A stretch of 64,000 nt of DNA from assembly GCF_008017455.1 (NCBI RefSeq), contig NZ_VRTY01000013.1:22642-86641 (forward strand). The letters run 5' to 3'. Positions 8,409 to 17,028 of this stretch are shown piece after piece (positions within the stretch are counted from its first letter, which is position 1; each line of letters begins with the position of its first letter). Source of the stretch: Pontibacter qinzhouensis. GTDB lineage: Bacteria > Bacteroidota > Bacteroidia > Cytophagales > Hymenobacteraceae. Both the position numbers and the translations under genes were made by a program. The notes beneath the pieces were generated by a model. That model saw nothing but the letters and a program-made list of their open reading frames with translations, was not told the origin of the DNA and made no database searches.

Positions 8409-10454
8409 ATGCTAAAAATCAAAAAATCCTACGGGATTCCGCTACTGGCCTCCTCCTTGTTATGGGTGACGGCCTGTAACAATTCAAAAGAAACCAGCCG
8501 GGAACTGAAGTCCGGTATTCTGGTAGCCAACATGGATACCACCGTAAACCCAGGCGACAACTTTACGGCGTTTGTAAACGGCAACTGGGCCAAAAATACC
8601 GAGATTCCAGCTGATAAATCGTCTTTTGGAGTTTTCCATATGCTGAACGATAAGGCTCAGGAAGATGTAAAAGTTATAATTGAAGAAGCTGCTTCCGGAA
8701 ATTTTACCGATGGCTCAGACGAGCAGAAAATAGGCGATTTTTACGAATCTTATATGAACACCAAGGTGCGGGATTCTATTGGCTTAGCCCCTCTCGCAGC
8801 TGAGTTTAGTAAGATCGATGCCATTACCAATCAGAACCAACTGGCCGACTATTTTGCCTATGCTAACCGTTCGGGCAATATGGTTCCATTCAACATTGGC
8901 GTAATGGAAGATTTCAAAGATCCTACAAAATATATGCTCTACACCTGGCAAGGCGGCCTGGGCTTACCGGAGCGGGAGTATTATTTACAGAACGATGCTA
9001 AATCGAAAGACATCCGGGGAAAATATGTGAAGCACGTGGATAATATGCTCCGGATTGCCGGCATCGAAAACAGTGCTACGAAGGCTTCGCAGATTCTGGA
9101 CCTGGAAACCAAGCTCGCCTCCCAGCACATGAAAAAAGAGGAAACCCGCAACATTGTAGGCCTCTATAACAAGTATGCGACCAAAGACCTGAAAACCCTG
9201 ATGCCTGATTTTGACTGGAATACCATGCTGCAAAAAGCAGAGGTGCAGCAGGTAGACAGCATCGTGATTACACAGGTAAATTATACAAAGGCACTTAACA
9301 ACATTGTAAAAAGCACGCCACTCGACACCTGGAAAAACTACCTGAAATGGAGCCTGGTGCACAGTTCTGCCACAGCTCTTAACTCAGAACTGGATCAGGA
9401 GCATTTCGATTTTTATAACAAAACACTGTATGGCACAAAAGAGCAACGTCCGCAATGGCGACGTGCGGTAGATGAGGTGAACAACAACCTGGGTGAGATT
9501 GTAGGTAAAGTCTACGTAAAAAAACACTTTCCGCCCGAAGCCAAAGAACGTATGCTCACGCTGGTCGACAACCTGCTGAAAGCTTACGAATCGAGTATTA
9601 AGGAGCTTGACTGGATGGGCGAAGACACTAAAAAGCAGGCGCTGGACAAGCTCAGCAAGTTTACGCCTAAAATCGGTTACCCAGACAAGTGGCGCGACTA
9701 CTCCGACCTTAAAGTGGCCAAGAACGACCTGTATGGCAACATGGAACGTGCTACCGAGTTTGAGTACAAGCGCAATATAAACAAGCTTGGCAAACCAGTT
9801 GACCGGGACGAATGGATGATGACGCCACAAACGGTGAATGCCTATTATAACCCACCACTAAATGAGATTGTGTTTCCGGCTGCCATTCTGCAACCTCCTT
9901 TCTTCGATATGAGCGCCGAGGATGCCGTAAACTACGGTGCCATTGGCGGCGTAATTGGCCACGAGATTGGGCACGGATTCGACGACCAGGGAAGCACCTT
10001 TGATGGAGATGGCGTAATGCGAAACTGGTGGACAGAAAACGACCAGCAGGAATTTAAAAAGAGAACCGGTGCTCTGGTGTCTCAGTACAACGAGTTCAAG
10101 GTTTTTGATGACCTGAACGTAAATGGAGAATTTACTTTAGGCGAAAACATTGGCGACCTGGGTGGTTTAAGCATTGCCATGAAAGCCTACAAAAAAAGCC
10201 TGAATGGTAAAGAGGCCCCGGTTCTGGATGGTTATACTGGAGAGCAACGTGTGTTAATTGGCTGGGGCCAGGCATGGCTGAGCAAAGCCCGTGAAGAGTC
10301 GCTACGCAACCAGGTAAACACCGACCCGCACTCTCCTGCCGAATTTAGGGTAAATGGTGTCGTCCGCAACATTCCGGAATTCTATACGGCCTTTAATGTT
10401 AAACCAACCGACTCGCTTTACCTTGCTCCGGAGAAGCGCGTTAAGATCTGGTAA
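8409..10454 (+). CDS. M13-family (neprilysin/PepO-like) zinc metallopeptidase lipoprotein
   Basis: 681 residues, typical for bacterial M13 enzymes. The lipobox is WVTAC, with Cys 23 as the expected lipidation site, so it should be membrane-anchored. The zinc motif HEIGH lies in GGVIGHEIGHGFDDQG (about residue 520), the third ligand motif GENIGDLGGL (about 580), and the substrate-binding NAYYNPPLNEIVFPAAILQPPF just before. The C-terminal HSPAEFRVNGVVRNIPEF ending in W is also family-typical. It should cleave short peptides in the periplasm or at the surface. It appears monocistronic: a strong inverted repeat at 10587-10638 follows it, shared with the convergent gene. Confidence 0.95.
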   Translation: MLKIKKSYGIPLLASSLLWVTACNNSKETSRELKSGILVANMDTTVNPGDNFTAFVNGNWAKNTEIPADKSSFGVFHMLNDKAQEDVKVIIEEAASGNFTDGSDEQKIGDFYESYMNTKVRDSIGLAPLAAEFSKIDAITNQNQLADYFAYANRSGNMVPFNIGVMEDFKDPTKYMLYTWQGGLGLPEREYYLQNDAKSKDIRGKYVKHVDNMLRIAGIENSATKASQILDLETKLASQHMKKEETRNIVGLYNKYATKDLKTLMPDFDWNTMLQKAEVQQVDSIVITQVNYTKALNNIVKSTPLDTWKNYLKWSLVHSSATALNSELDQEHFDFYNKTLYGTKEQRPQWRRAVDEVNNNLGEIVGKVYVKKHFPPEAKERMLTLVDNLLKAYESSIKELDWMGEDTKKQALDKLSKFTPKIGYPDKWRDYSDLKVAKNDLYGNMERATEFEYKRNINKLGKPVDRDEWMMTPQTVNAYYNPPLNEIVFPAAILQPPFFDMSAEDAVNYGAIGGVIGHEIGHGFDDQGSTFDGDGVMRNWWTENDQQEFKKRTGALVSQYNEFKVFDDLNVNGEFTLGENIGDLGGLSIAMKAYKKSLNGKEAPVLDGYTGEQRVLIGWGQAWLSKAREESLRNQVNTDPHSPAEFRVNGVVRNIPEFYTAFNVKPTDSLYLAPEKRVKIW

Positions 10455-10586
10455 CGATTATTTATCAGCTTAAATAACAGGACACAAGTATCACGACACA
10501 AGATTTATATTAATTCATTGCTCTGCTTATCAATGTTTTAAATGAAACAGATCCTATAAGATTGTATAAATATAAATTGTGCTGGT

Positions 10587-10638
10587 ACTTATAAAAAAAG
10601 AACCTGTTCTTAATGGAACAGGTTCTTTTTTTATAAGT
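10587..10638. terminator. bidirectional terminator-like hairpin
   Basis: Two perfect 23-base arms (10587-10609 and 10616-10638) with a 6-base loop. The GC core is GAACCTGTTC with A-run before and T-run after, so it works as an intrinsic terminator read in either direction. It lies between the convergent M13 peptidase (+) and DUF5723-like (-) genes, where a shared terminator is expected. Confidence 0.9.
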
Positions 10639-10720
10639 AGAATTTTTATCCTCGATTACCCTTCTCAGAAAGGAAAAATGAGTTGTGTAATCATCGATAG
10701 GTTTTGTTTGCTACTCTGCT

Positions 10721-12565
10721 TCAAAAGCTTGTCCTGGAATCTGGTGTTTCTACCAGTGTAGCATCTAAGCTGCTTACCGTTTCAGACTCATTGCTGTTCT
10801 CAATTTTAATAACCGGAACTGGCTCAGGCTCGGGCACAGGAACTGACTCAGGTTCTGGAGCTGCTTCCGGTATGGCCTTCATATTCTCAGTTTCTGACGG
10901 CGTTACCGTTGGGATGGTAAGGGGCTCCTCCACCGGCACATTAACCTGTTTCCTTTCTACACCTGAAACTGAGTCAGCAGGAGCGGTTTTTATTGGCTCG
11001 GCAGGTGAACCCGGAGTCGGAACAGCAGGAGAATTCAGACCGGCCTTAGATGCTTTCCGTTGCTCCTTTGCTGCCCTTTTCCTGGCTTTATCTTCTATTC
11101 GTTGCCGCTTTCCGCCAGTAGCAATGCCAAAACCCATCCCGAAGTAGAGGTCCGGGCCTACAGCTTTATTGCTCGAAAGAAGTGCATTCAGGTTATTGGA
11201 ACCAACAGTAAACGGACCAAAACGTACCATGGCGCCAAGTGCCAGGTCGCGGTAGTTGTTGGTGAGGTAGACAGGTAGCGCTAACTCCAGTTTTCGCCCT
11301 TCCAGGCGTGGCGCAACGGCAAGCACAGAGTATTGGCGCATCCCTATTGCCTCTTTACCCCTGAGGTTCTGAAGAACAGCAGTATTTACAAACACGTTAC
11401 GCGTTAGCCGGTAGTCGAAGTTGAGATGAAGAGCAGTAGGCAGGCCCGATACAATTTCTGTTTTACGCTCACTTGCCTGCACTTCAAGAGCCTCCTCTAA
11501 TACTGGCCCCAGCTGGTTCACGTTTACACCTTCAAATGTGTAGCTGCCTATTGTTAAGTTCTGACGCGCAACTTCATACAGGCGCACCCCCGGCTCTTTG
11601 TAGGTTATGTTGCCAACATCTAACAAAGAGGCTCCAATGCGGTATTTGTACTTATTCTCTCCGTGGTCAGTTCGCTCTTTTCCATTAACTGTGTATTGAT
11701 AGGCGGCATAATCAGGCCGGTGCTCATACGTAAAGCCAACGTCCATTCCCCAGCCAGAGCCAGGCATGCTGGTTCCTTTAAATGCATCTACTAAGTCTCT
11801 GACTTTTGTGCTATAATTGCTGCCGGAGTAGCCGAGGCTGGCTCTCCCCTGTTGAAACTGCATAACAGACTCGTCATATTGTGTTCGCTGCAGATTGTAG
11901 TTCGCCTCCGAAACCAGCAGGTGTGCTGTATGCATACCTGTTAACTTTTTGATAGTAACGCCTGCCTTCAGAAACCGTTGCTCCTGCGAATGAAGAACAA
12001 GGGCATAGGTAAAGCCTGTTTCTGTAAAGGCATTGGTGTTAAAATAGGCTTCGCTGTTTGTAAAAGGAGTGTTCTGTAATGCACTATTTCCTATGCCAAA
12101 CCCGATAGCCCGGGCAAGGTCTTCAGAAACATTATTAGCGTGCGCAGCTCTTCTAAACCTGTTTGTTACGGCGATGCTGTGGCGTGAGCCGAGTTTGAGC
12201 ATAACCGAAGGCAGACGCAGTTCTATACCGTAGTGCGCCATTTTATGTTTCCCGTCGAGCCGCTCCTGGAAATAAGACTGACTACCCAGCTCATCGCCCT
12301 CTACTACTTTTTTCCCACCATGCAGTAGAAGGCTTTTGAGTTGCACATTGGGTCCGGTATTATAAAAATAAGTGTTTGAAAATGTAAGGTGGCCAGCTGC
12401 CAGGTTAAGATGAAAACCATATCGCGAGTCGGCAATAGCGGAGGGATTAAGGAAGGTGGCATGGCTACCGGCAAAATTACTGCCTGCCATACCTAGTGTG
12501 TGTTGGCCCTGCATCCGGAAGGAAGGCAGCAGCAGTACTAACGAAAAAAGTATATATCGAATCAT
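10721..12565 (-). CDS. DUF5723-like outer-membrane protein with acidic/proline C-terminal tail
   Basis: 614 residues from ATG 12565 (MIRYILFSLVLLLPS signal peptide); an upstream in-frame ATG would add 33 residues without a signal. The mature N-terminus (TLGMAGSNFAGSHATFLNP SAIADSR) resembles the DUF5723 family of Bacteroidota, thought to form outer-membrane beta barrels. Alternating beta-strand patterns run to about residue 490. The end is a low-complexity tail: a KRQRIEDKARKRAAKEQRK basic stretch, then a Pro/Glu/Val-rich segment with PEPESVPVPEPEPVPV. The tail is unusual for the family and may reach the peptidoglycan or a partner. It starts 46 bases after the preceding lipoprotein gene and ends at the shared terminator. 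Function unknown. Confidence 0.7.
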   Translation of the reverse strand: MIRYILFSLVLLLPSFRMQGQHTLGMAGSNFAGSHATFLNPSAIADSRYGFHLNLAAGHLTFSNTYFYNTGPNVQLKSLLLHGGKKVVEGDELGSQSYFQERLDGKHKMAHYGIELRLPSVMLKLGSRHSIAVTNRFRRAAHANNVSEDLARAIGFGIGNSALQNTPFTNSEAYFNTNAFTETGFTYALVLHSQEQRFLKAGVTIKKLTGMHTAHLLVSEANYNLQRTQYDESVMQFQQGRASLGYSGSNYSTKVRDLVDAFKGTSMPGSGWGMDVGFTYEHRPDYAAYQYTVNGKERTDHGENKYKYRIGASLLDVGNITYKEPGVRLYEVARQNLTIGSYTFEGVNVNQLGPVLEEALEVQASERKTEIVSGLPTALHLNFDYRLTRNVFVNTAVLQNLRGKEAIGMRQYSVLAVAPRLEGRKLELALPVYLTNNYRDLALGAMVRFGPFTVGSNNLNALLSSNKAVGPDLYFGMGFGIATGGKRQRIEDKARKRAAKEQRKASKAGLNSPAVPTPGSPAEPIKTAPADSVSGVERKQVNVPVEEPLTIPTVTPSETENMKAIPEAAPEPESVPVPEPEPVPVIKIENSNESETVSSLDATLVETPDSRTSF

Positions 12566-12611
12566 ATAACGCGGCTTATGAAGTTGAGTAGGATACATGA
12601 GCAATCGAAAA

Positions 12612-13406
12612 CTACTCACAGTCGTAATAAAATGAAGTGGTATTGGTAACAGGCGCGGCAGCATTTGTGGTACTGGTTCGGGTTAGCTGCAAAGGGTAAC
12701 CTTGGCTATTGTATTCATATAAAAAGTCCGATACCGTTTCTGTAACTCTTCCGGAGGCAATGTCGGTGGTGGTAGTGGTCTGCCTTCGGTACATGTTCCT
12801 GTTATGAGCCACAGTTAACGACATAAACGCAATTTTTTCCTGCTCCTTACGCCGCTTGTTTTGCCGGTTCAGGTCAAACTCGTACACAATCACCTGCCGC
12901 ATGGCAGAAGAAACATACGTGCGTTTAACATTATTACTTCCCTCCCATTCGTACTCAATCGTAAAGTTTAATGTAACTGCACCCGACCTTCTAGAAGAAG
13001 AGGTTAGCTTCTTCATCTGATTCTGTGCATTATATTCAATTATGTAATAGATTTCATCACCATTGGCGTAGGTAGAAGAAGACTTAATCCAATTCCCTTT
13101 CTCGTTATAGCTTATAATTTCAGGTGGAGACTCGTTGGAATTCTGCAGGTTGTAATATTGGTTTTCTATAACCTGGCCCTTGTCGTTGTAAAAGAACTGG
13201 TTGTAATACTGGATATTTCCATTTTGAAGTACATATATTTCAGAAAGCTGCTGGTTGTTATATTGCCTATCGATAGTAGAACCAGAATTATTTTCCTGCC
13301 TTACCTCAAGACAAACAGTTTGCCGAGGCCCCAAAACACCTTCCTCACAAGCTGTAAGCAACATGAGCAGTCCGAAAAGAAGAAAAAAATGTAAATTTTG
13401 TTTCAT
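12612..13406 (-). CDS. lipoprotein with YD/RHS-like beta repeats, function unknown
   Basis: 264 residues. The lipobox LLTAC gives Cys 20 as lipidation site. The mature part contains repeated Y-N-x-x-G-x motifs (YNDKGQVIE, YNEKGNWIK, YNAQNQMKK, YNSQGYPLQLTRT), reminiscent of RHS/YD-type beta strands seen in many Bacteroidota surface lipoproteins. Coding sequence is more AT-rich than neighbours. It sits 46 bases upstream of the DUF5723-like gene on the same strand, so the two probably form a transcript and could act together at the outer membrane. No enzymatic motif is visible. Confidence 0.7.
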   Translation of the reverse strand: MKQNLHFFLLFGLLMLLTACEEGVLGPRQTVCLEVRQENNSGSTIDRQYNNQQLSEIYVLQNGNIQYYNQFFYNDKGQVIENQYYNLQNSNESPPEIISYNEKGNWIKSSSTYANGDEIYYIIEYNAQNQMKKLTSSSRRSGAVTLNFTIEYEWEGSNNVKRTYVSSAMRQVIVYEFDLNRQNKRRKEQEKIAFMSLTVAHNRNMYRRQTTTTTDIASGRVTETVSDFLYEYNSQGYPLQLTRTSTTNAAAPVTNTTSFYYDCE

Positions 13407-13938
13407 GAAGAAGTTATAAGTATTGTAAATTAATTTGGAGATGCTGTTATGAGTTATTTTGTAGTTCTTATACCTGCCGTGTTCTTATAAAGAACCTAGC
13501 ATATCGAGGATTAAATGTATCTAAGAGCCGTTCCCAATTACTTAGAAACAGCAAAGCCCATTGCAATTCTAGTTTAGAGGCTTGCAGCAATACATTTCTA
13601 TACAAAGAGGGCTTCGAATTGATTTAGCTCATTATTGATTTACTCTGAAAGATGGTTATTAAACTTCCGGCCTTAATAATATACTGAGCAAGTCAACGAC
13701 TCTTAATTATTATATAATTTAAATATTTTGTACAAATATTTAAATTATTGCTGGCTACTACAATACCCAGTTCTGGGTATTTTCAATATTAAATTGTTTT
13801 AAACAGGAAGAGCTTAGAATTAAGTTTCTGATCAGACTCCATATACTTACCTCTTGTTACAGGTTAGACGTGGAGTTACTACCTTTGCTTGGAGACCTTT
13901 TTAAGGCAGATTTAATTTAATACTTACATTTGACTAAG
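13407..13938. other. AT-rich spacer, no supported gene
   Basis: About 530 bases of very AT-rich sequence upstream of the lipoprotein gene (transcribed leftwards) and before the IS3 stub. No open frame of note, no Rep-A copy. It may hold the promoter of the 13406 gene, but I cannot place it. Confidence 0.4.
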
Positions 13939-14094
13939 ATGGAACGACGTATATTTGACGCCTCCTTCAAACGGATGGCGATTGACCTTTCCTATGCGAT
14001 GGGATCAGTAAAAGAGGTAGCCGAGGAGTTAGGAATCGATCCTGCCCGGCTGAGCAAATGGCGGCAGAAGGAAAGTTCGCCATCAGGTAACTGA
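13939..14094 (+). pseudogene. IS3-family orfA remnant (transposase HTH subunit)
   Basis: A 51-codon frame beginning MERRIFDASFKRMAIDL, with SVKEVAEELGIDPARLSKWR, the helix-turn-helix of IS3-type OrfA proteins. Full OrfA subunits are about 90-100 residues with a leucine zipper; here the frame stops right after the HTH. No OrfB/integrase core follows and no terminal inverted repeats are evident. It is therefore a stub of an old insertion, ending next to a repeat-rich stretch (14236-14362). Confidence 0.7.
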
Positions 14095-14305
14095 CACCTT
14101 GCCAGTATGAAAACCTGTTATTCGACCAAGCTGTGGCTGCCTAAAAAAGTCTCCGAAAAACATTGCAATTCCTCAAGGGTAGTTGCTGGTTTTCCTGAAA
14201 TGGTTCTAAACTGTTCTTCTGCGACGCCCATAATTCGCTCGCAGGAGCTGCGAGGTCTTTGCTGCTCTTCTGCAGAACAACAAATAAACCATGTAAGCTA
14301 TCAGC

Positions 14306-14362
14306 AATTATTCCAATAAAAATGGCCTTCAAAAGTATTTCAGCCTGTTTTGCCTCAAGGGT
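14306..14362 (+). repeat. Rep-A copy 4 (degenerate)
   Basis: AATTATTCCAATAAAAATGG, CCTTCAAAAG, then CCTCAAGGGT as box 3. Confidence 0.6.
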
Positions 14363-14380
14363 CCAGTGGCCTGAATTCTG

Positions 14381-15040
14381 CTATTTTACCTGCTTCACAT
14401 CCAGTGTTCCCACCTTGGGCAGAATCTGGATGATGAAACGGCGGTCGCGTTCGTCGCCTGTTCTGCCTGCTCCTTCAAAACCACTGCCGGAGGCGATGAG
14501 CTCAATCTTGTCTTCGGGTAGTTTAATGCCGGCACTGCGCCAGAACTTTAGCAGCGCAAGGGCTCTGCGGTAGCTCAGTTCCAGGGCATAGTCGCGCTCG
14601 GTTATGTTGCGGAGGTCACCTTTAGGGTAGCTGGCAGCGCGGCCGTCAATCACGATCAGGTACTTTACATCGTCATCCTCAATGGAGTTCAGCACCTGAC
14701 TCAGTTCCTCTCCTGCTCGGCGCAAAGGTGCCAGCGCCACCTGCGGTATTTCGGCGCGGCTAGGCTCGAACAGCACGTTTACCAGCAACTCGTGACGCTT
14801 GTACTTTTCGTTGTACTGAAAATACTTGGCATCGAGGCGCGACAGGGCGGCTTTAATTTCATCGAGCTTTTTCTTTTCCTCCAGTTGTACCTCCAGGCGG
14901 GCAAGCGTGTTGCGGTTTTCGTAGTCTTTGCTCTGGAACATTTTAAAACTTAGCACAAACAGCACCAGCATTACGATGAAAAGCACCGTCATGAGGTCCA
15001 CGTAGCTGGGCCAGAAAAAGTCTCTGTTCTCTTTGCTCAT
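14381..15040 (-). CDS. MotB/ZorB-like OmpA-domain stator protein
   Basis: 219 residues. One N-terminal transmembrane helix (about residues 12-32, YVDLMTVLFIVMLVLFVLSF) carries Asp 15, in the position of the proton-binding Asp of MotB-type proteins. A coiled coil follows (about 40-75). A C-terminal OmpA/MotB-like peptidoglycan-binding domain (about 88-210) shows YLIVIDGRA, ELSYRRALALLKFW and DERDRRFIIQI. It starts 12 bases after the MotA/ExbB-type gene ends, the classic pairing of the two stator subunits. It is expected in the inner membrane, with the C-domain in the periplasm on the cell wall. It is the last gene of the tubulin/actin-like cluster. Paralogues include flagellar MotB, TolR/ExbD and the phage-defence protein ZorB; cluster context favours a non-flagellar role. 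Confidence 0.8.
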   Translation of the reverse strand: MSKENRDFFWPSYVDLMTVLFIVMLVLFVLSFKMFQSKDYENRNTLARLEVQLEEKKKLDEIKAALSRLDAKYFQYNEKYKRHELLVNVLFEPSRAEIPQVALAPLRRAGEELSQVLNSIEDDDVKYLIVIDGRAASYPKGDLRNITERDYALELSYRRALALLKFWRSAGIKLPEDKIELIASGSGFEGAGRTGDERDRRFIIQILPKVGTLDVKQVK

Positions 15041-15052
15041 GCGCCTGCCTGG

Positions 15053-16843
15053 TTAACCAACTCTGCGATTGCTGCTGCTGTTGCCTCCAAAAATCTTCTG
15101 GAAAGCAGCCTTCACTGGTCCTGGTTCTGCACTTTTCACCAGGAAAGCATTCAGTTCCCGTAGCTGCTGGAGCATCTGCTGCTGAACCTGGGAGTCAGTT
15201 TCCAGTTTCTGAAGGAGTCGTTCGTTTGTAACACCAATATTGTCGGAAAGCTGCCGCTGCTGGGTGTTCAGGTTGTTTTGCTGCTGGTTCAGGTTTTCGA
15301 AAGGCCGCATATAATCTACAATGCGCTGGTATACGTTGTCTTCGTTTAGCAGCCTGAAATGCTCCTGCCATTTGGCGTAGGCATTCTGTGCATCCCGCTC
15401 CTGGTGTTGCAGGCGCGCTTCCATCAGGTCGGTGAGTTTAAGAGCGGCTTTATCGAAATACTGTTCGGTGCGGCTGGCGATGTCGGTTAGTTCCTGCTCG
15501 TGCCTGCCAAAAAAGTTGATCTGCCGCTGTATGGATTCGTCGTGTTTCTGGAGGTAACCCGGCACTTGGTCAAAGCCATCCTGCAGGCTTGTGAGCCGCG
15601 AGAGCACCTGCTCTATGTTGTTCGTGAGCGCAGCACCTTTCTCCACCGACTGATTCAGGGCCTCCTGGTATTTCATAAAGTTCATGAAGAGCTTTTCGCT
15701 TTCCTTAATCTTATCAAACACCATCATGTTGGCATTTGCCATTTGCGTAAAGCCAATCTCATCCAGCTTCTGAATAAACTCCTTCTGCACACTGATGTTC
15801 TCGGTCAGGCTATCTACAATGGGCCGGAAACCTAAAATTTTATCCAGGAAATCTTTGTTGAACGAATCGAGTACCGACTTCAGGTTGCCAAGGCTGGCGG
15901 CCATGTCGGAGTTGAGCTTGGGCAGCAAGTTGGTCTGCAGAAAGGTGTAGTAGGTGTTTTTCTGCATGTCGCGCTTGCTGCGGGCATTTTTGAGCGCCTG
16001 GTTCCCCATCAGCGTGAGCAGAAGCCCCAGAAAGCTACCGGCCATGGCAATTAACACACCAAACAGGAACGACGGAATGTTCTGATCTGTAATGAAAGGA
16101 GAGAGTGTTTCAACACCCTCTGCTGCCTCTGGTGCCCGGAGGCCACTCCATACCAGGCTCGACAAGCCAATGATTACCCCCGAAAAAGTACCCAGCAAAC
16201 CTACATACAACGGTGTGGCAATTGTAGCCTGTACCTCTGCATCCAACGACTCCGAGTGCCGCTCCGACACATCTTTCAATATTTCGAAATCAGCGGCGGC
16301 TCCTTTGTTGCGTTTCAAGTACTCGTTGGTGCTCCTGATAATTTTGCTGAAAGTAGGTGATGGGTTGCTTACCTCCAGCAAATCGAAGGCGACTGGCTCT
16401 TGGTTAAGACCTGCTGCCTCAGTGGGTGTTGGAGGCTGCTGACCGGTAGCATCCGGGAAAAGAATCTTTCCATCTTCGAGCAGCTTCCGCAGCCTGTCTT
16501 TTGCCACATTGTACTGCTGCACCGCCTCCCCGTTCCGGGCATCAATCCGGACTTCATCTTTTTCAACTTTAATTGCCCTGATGAGCACCGGGTTAAGCAG
16601 CGAGTATTCTTTAAACGGCTTGCCCGCCAGCAGTTCTTCCCACTGCTGATTGACAGAGATTCCACTCACAGCGCCAGCACCTTCGCCTGGCGTAAACACA
16701 CTTTCTTTTAAAGCCAACTGGTGCTCCGAAGGGTACAGCTCCTCAATCGCCCTGATCTTCAGTTTGTTCCCTTTGTACACGTACAACTGGTACCCCAGAA
16801 TAATCAGGATTAAAATACTTTCAATGAGAAATATACCTTCCAT
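15053..16843 (-). CDS. MotA/TolQ/ExbB-family channel protein with long cytoplasmic coil (ZorA-like)
   Basis: 596 residues. TM1 lies at about 3-22; a cytoplasmic loop of about 180 residues follows. TM2 (about 213-235, YVGLLGTFSGVIIGLSSLVW) has the G-L-L-G-T-x-x-G signature of MotA/TolQ/ExbB channels, and TM3 (about 258-280, FLFGVLIAMAGSFLGLLLTL) completes the core. After it comes a long, Q/E/K-rich helical stretch (about 300-570) that should form an extended coiled coil in the cytoplasm, like the tail of ZorA. With the adjacent OmpA-domain protein it likely makes a proton- or sodium-driven stator whose movement is passed to the coil. A palindromic repeat (16852-17015) lies just upstream. Confidence 0.8.
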   Translation of the reverse strand: MEGIFLIESILILIILGYQLYVYKGNKLKIRAIEELYPSEHQLALKESVFTPGEGAGAVSGISVNQQWEELLAGKPFKEYSLLNPVLIRAIKVEKDEVRIDARNGEAVQQYNVAKDRLRKLLEDGKILFPDATGQQPPTPTEAAGLNQEPVAFDLLEVSNPSPTFSKIIRSTNEYLKRNKGAAADFEILKDVSERHSESLDAEVQATIATPLYVGLLGTFSGVIIGLSSLVWSGLRAPEAAEGVETLSPFITDQNIPSFLFGVLIAMAGSFLGLLLTLMGNQALKNARSKRDMQKNTYYTFLQTNLLPKLNSDMAASLGNLKSVLDSFNKDFLDKILGFRPIVDSLTENISVQKEFIQKLDEIGFTQMANANMMVFDKIKESEKLFMNFMKYQEALNQSVEKGAALTNNIEQVLSRLTSLQDGFDQVPGYLQKHDESIQRQINFFGRHEQELTDIASRTEQYFDKAALKLTDLMEARLQHQERDAQNAYAKWQEHFRLLNEDNVYQRIVDYMRPFENLNQQQNNLNTQQRQLSDNIGVTNERLLQKLETDSQVQQQMLQQLRELNAFLVKSAEPGPVKAAFQKIFGGNSSSNRRVG

Positions 16844-16851
16844 GGCTTTTA

Positions 16852-17015
16852 AATTTTGAATGAGTGGATGAGTGGATATTAGATTTGAAAATTTGAAGAT
16901 TTGGAAATTCTTAAATCTTCAAATCACATCTCTACTCTTTCATAATGTAAGAATTCATTCATCCATTTAATCACTCTTTCAAAGTTGTAATTCACTCATC
17001 CACTCATTCAAAATT
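16852..17015. repeat. nested palindromic MITE-like element
   Basis: Perfect 23-base outer arms (16852-16874 and 16993-17015; core GAATGAGTGGATGAGTG) enclose a second perfect 12-base hairpin (16891-16902 and 16913-16924, ATTTGAAGATTT). It fills the 185-base gap between two cluster genes. A partial copy of the outer arm is at 8101-8127, and related fragments occur near 47270 and 63520. No coding content. Confidence 0.8.
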
Positions 17016-17028
17016 AAAACGAAGTGTC

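Noticed and set aside
14141..14332. 63-codon minus-strand frame
   Set aside because: Assembled from a Rep-A copy and a GCGAGG-type repeat.
14381..16843. Zorya phage-defence system
   Set aside because: Only the ZorA/ZorB-like pair is present; ZorC, ZorD or ZorE-type partners are absent, and tubulin- and actin-like genes are not part of known Zorya.
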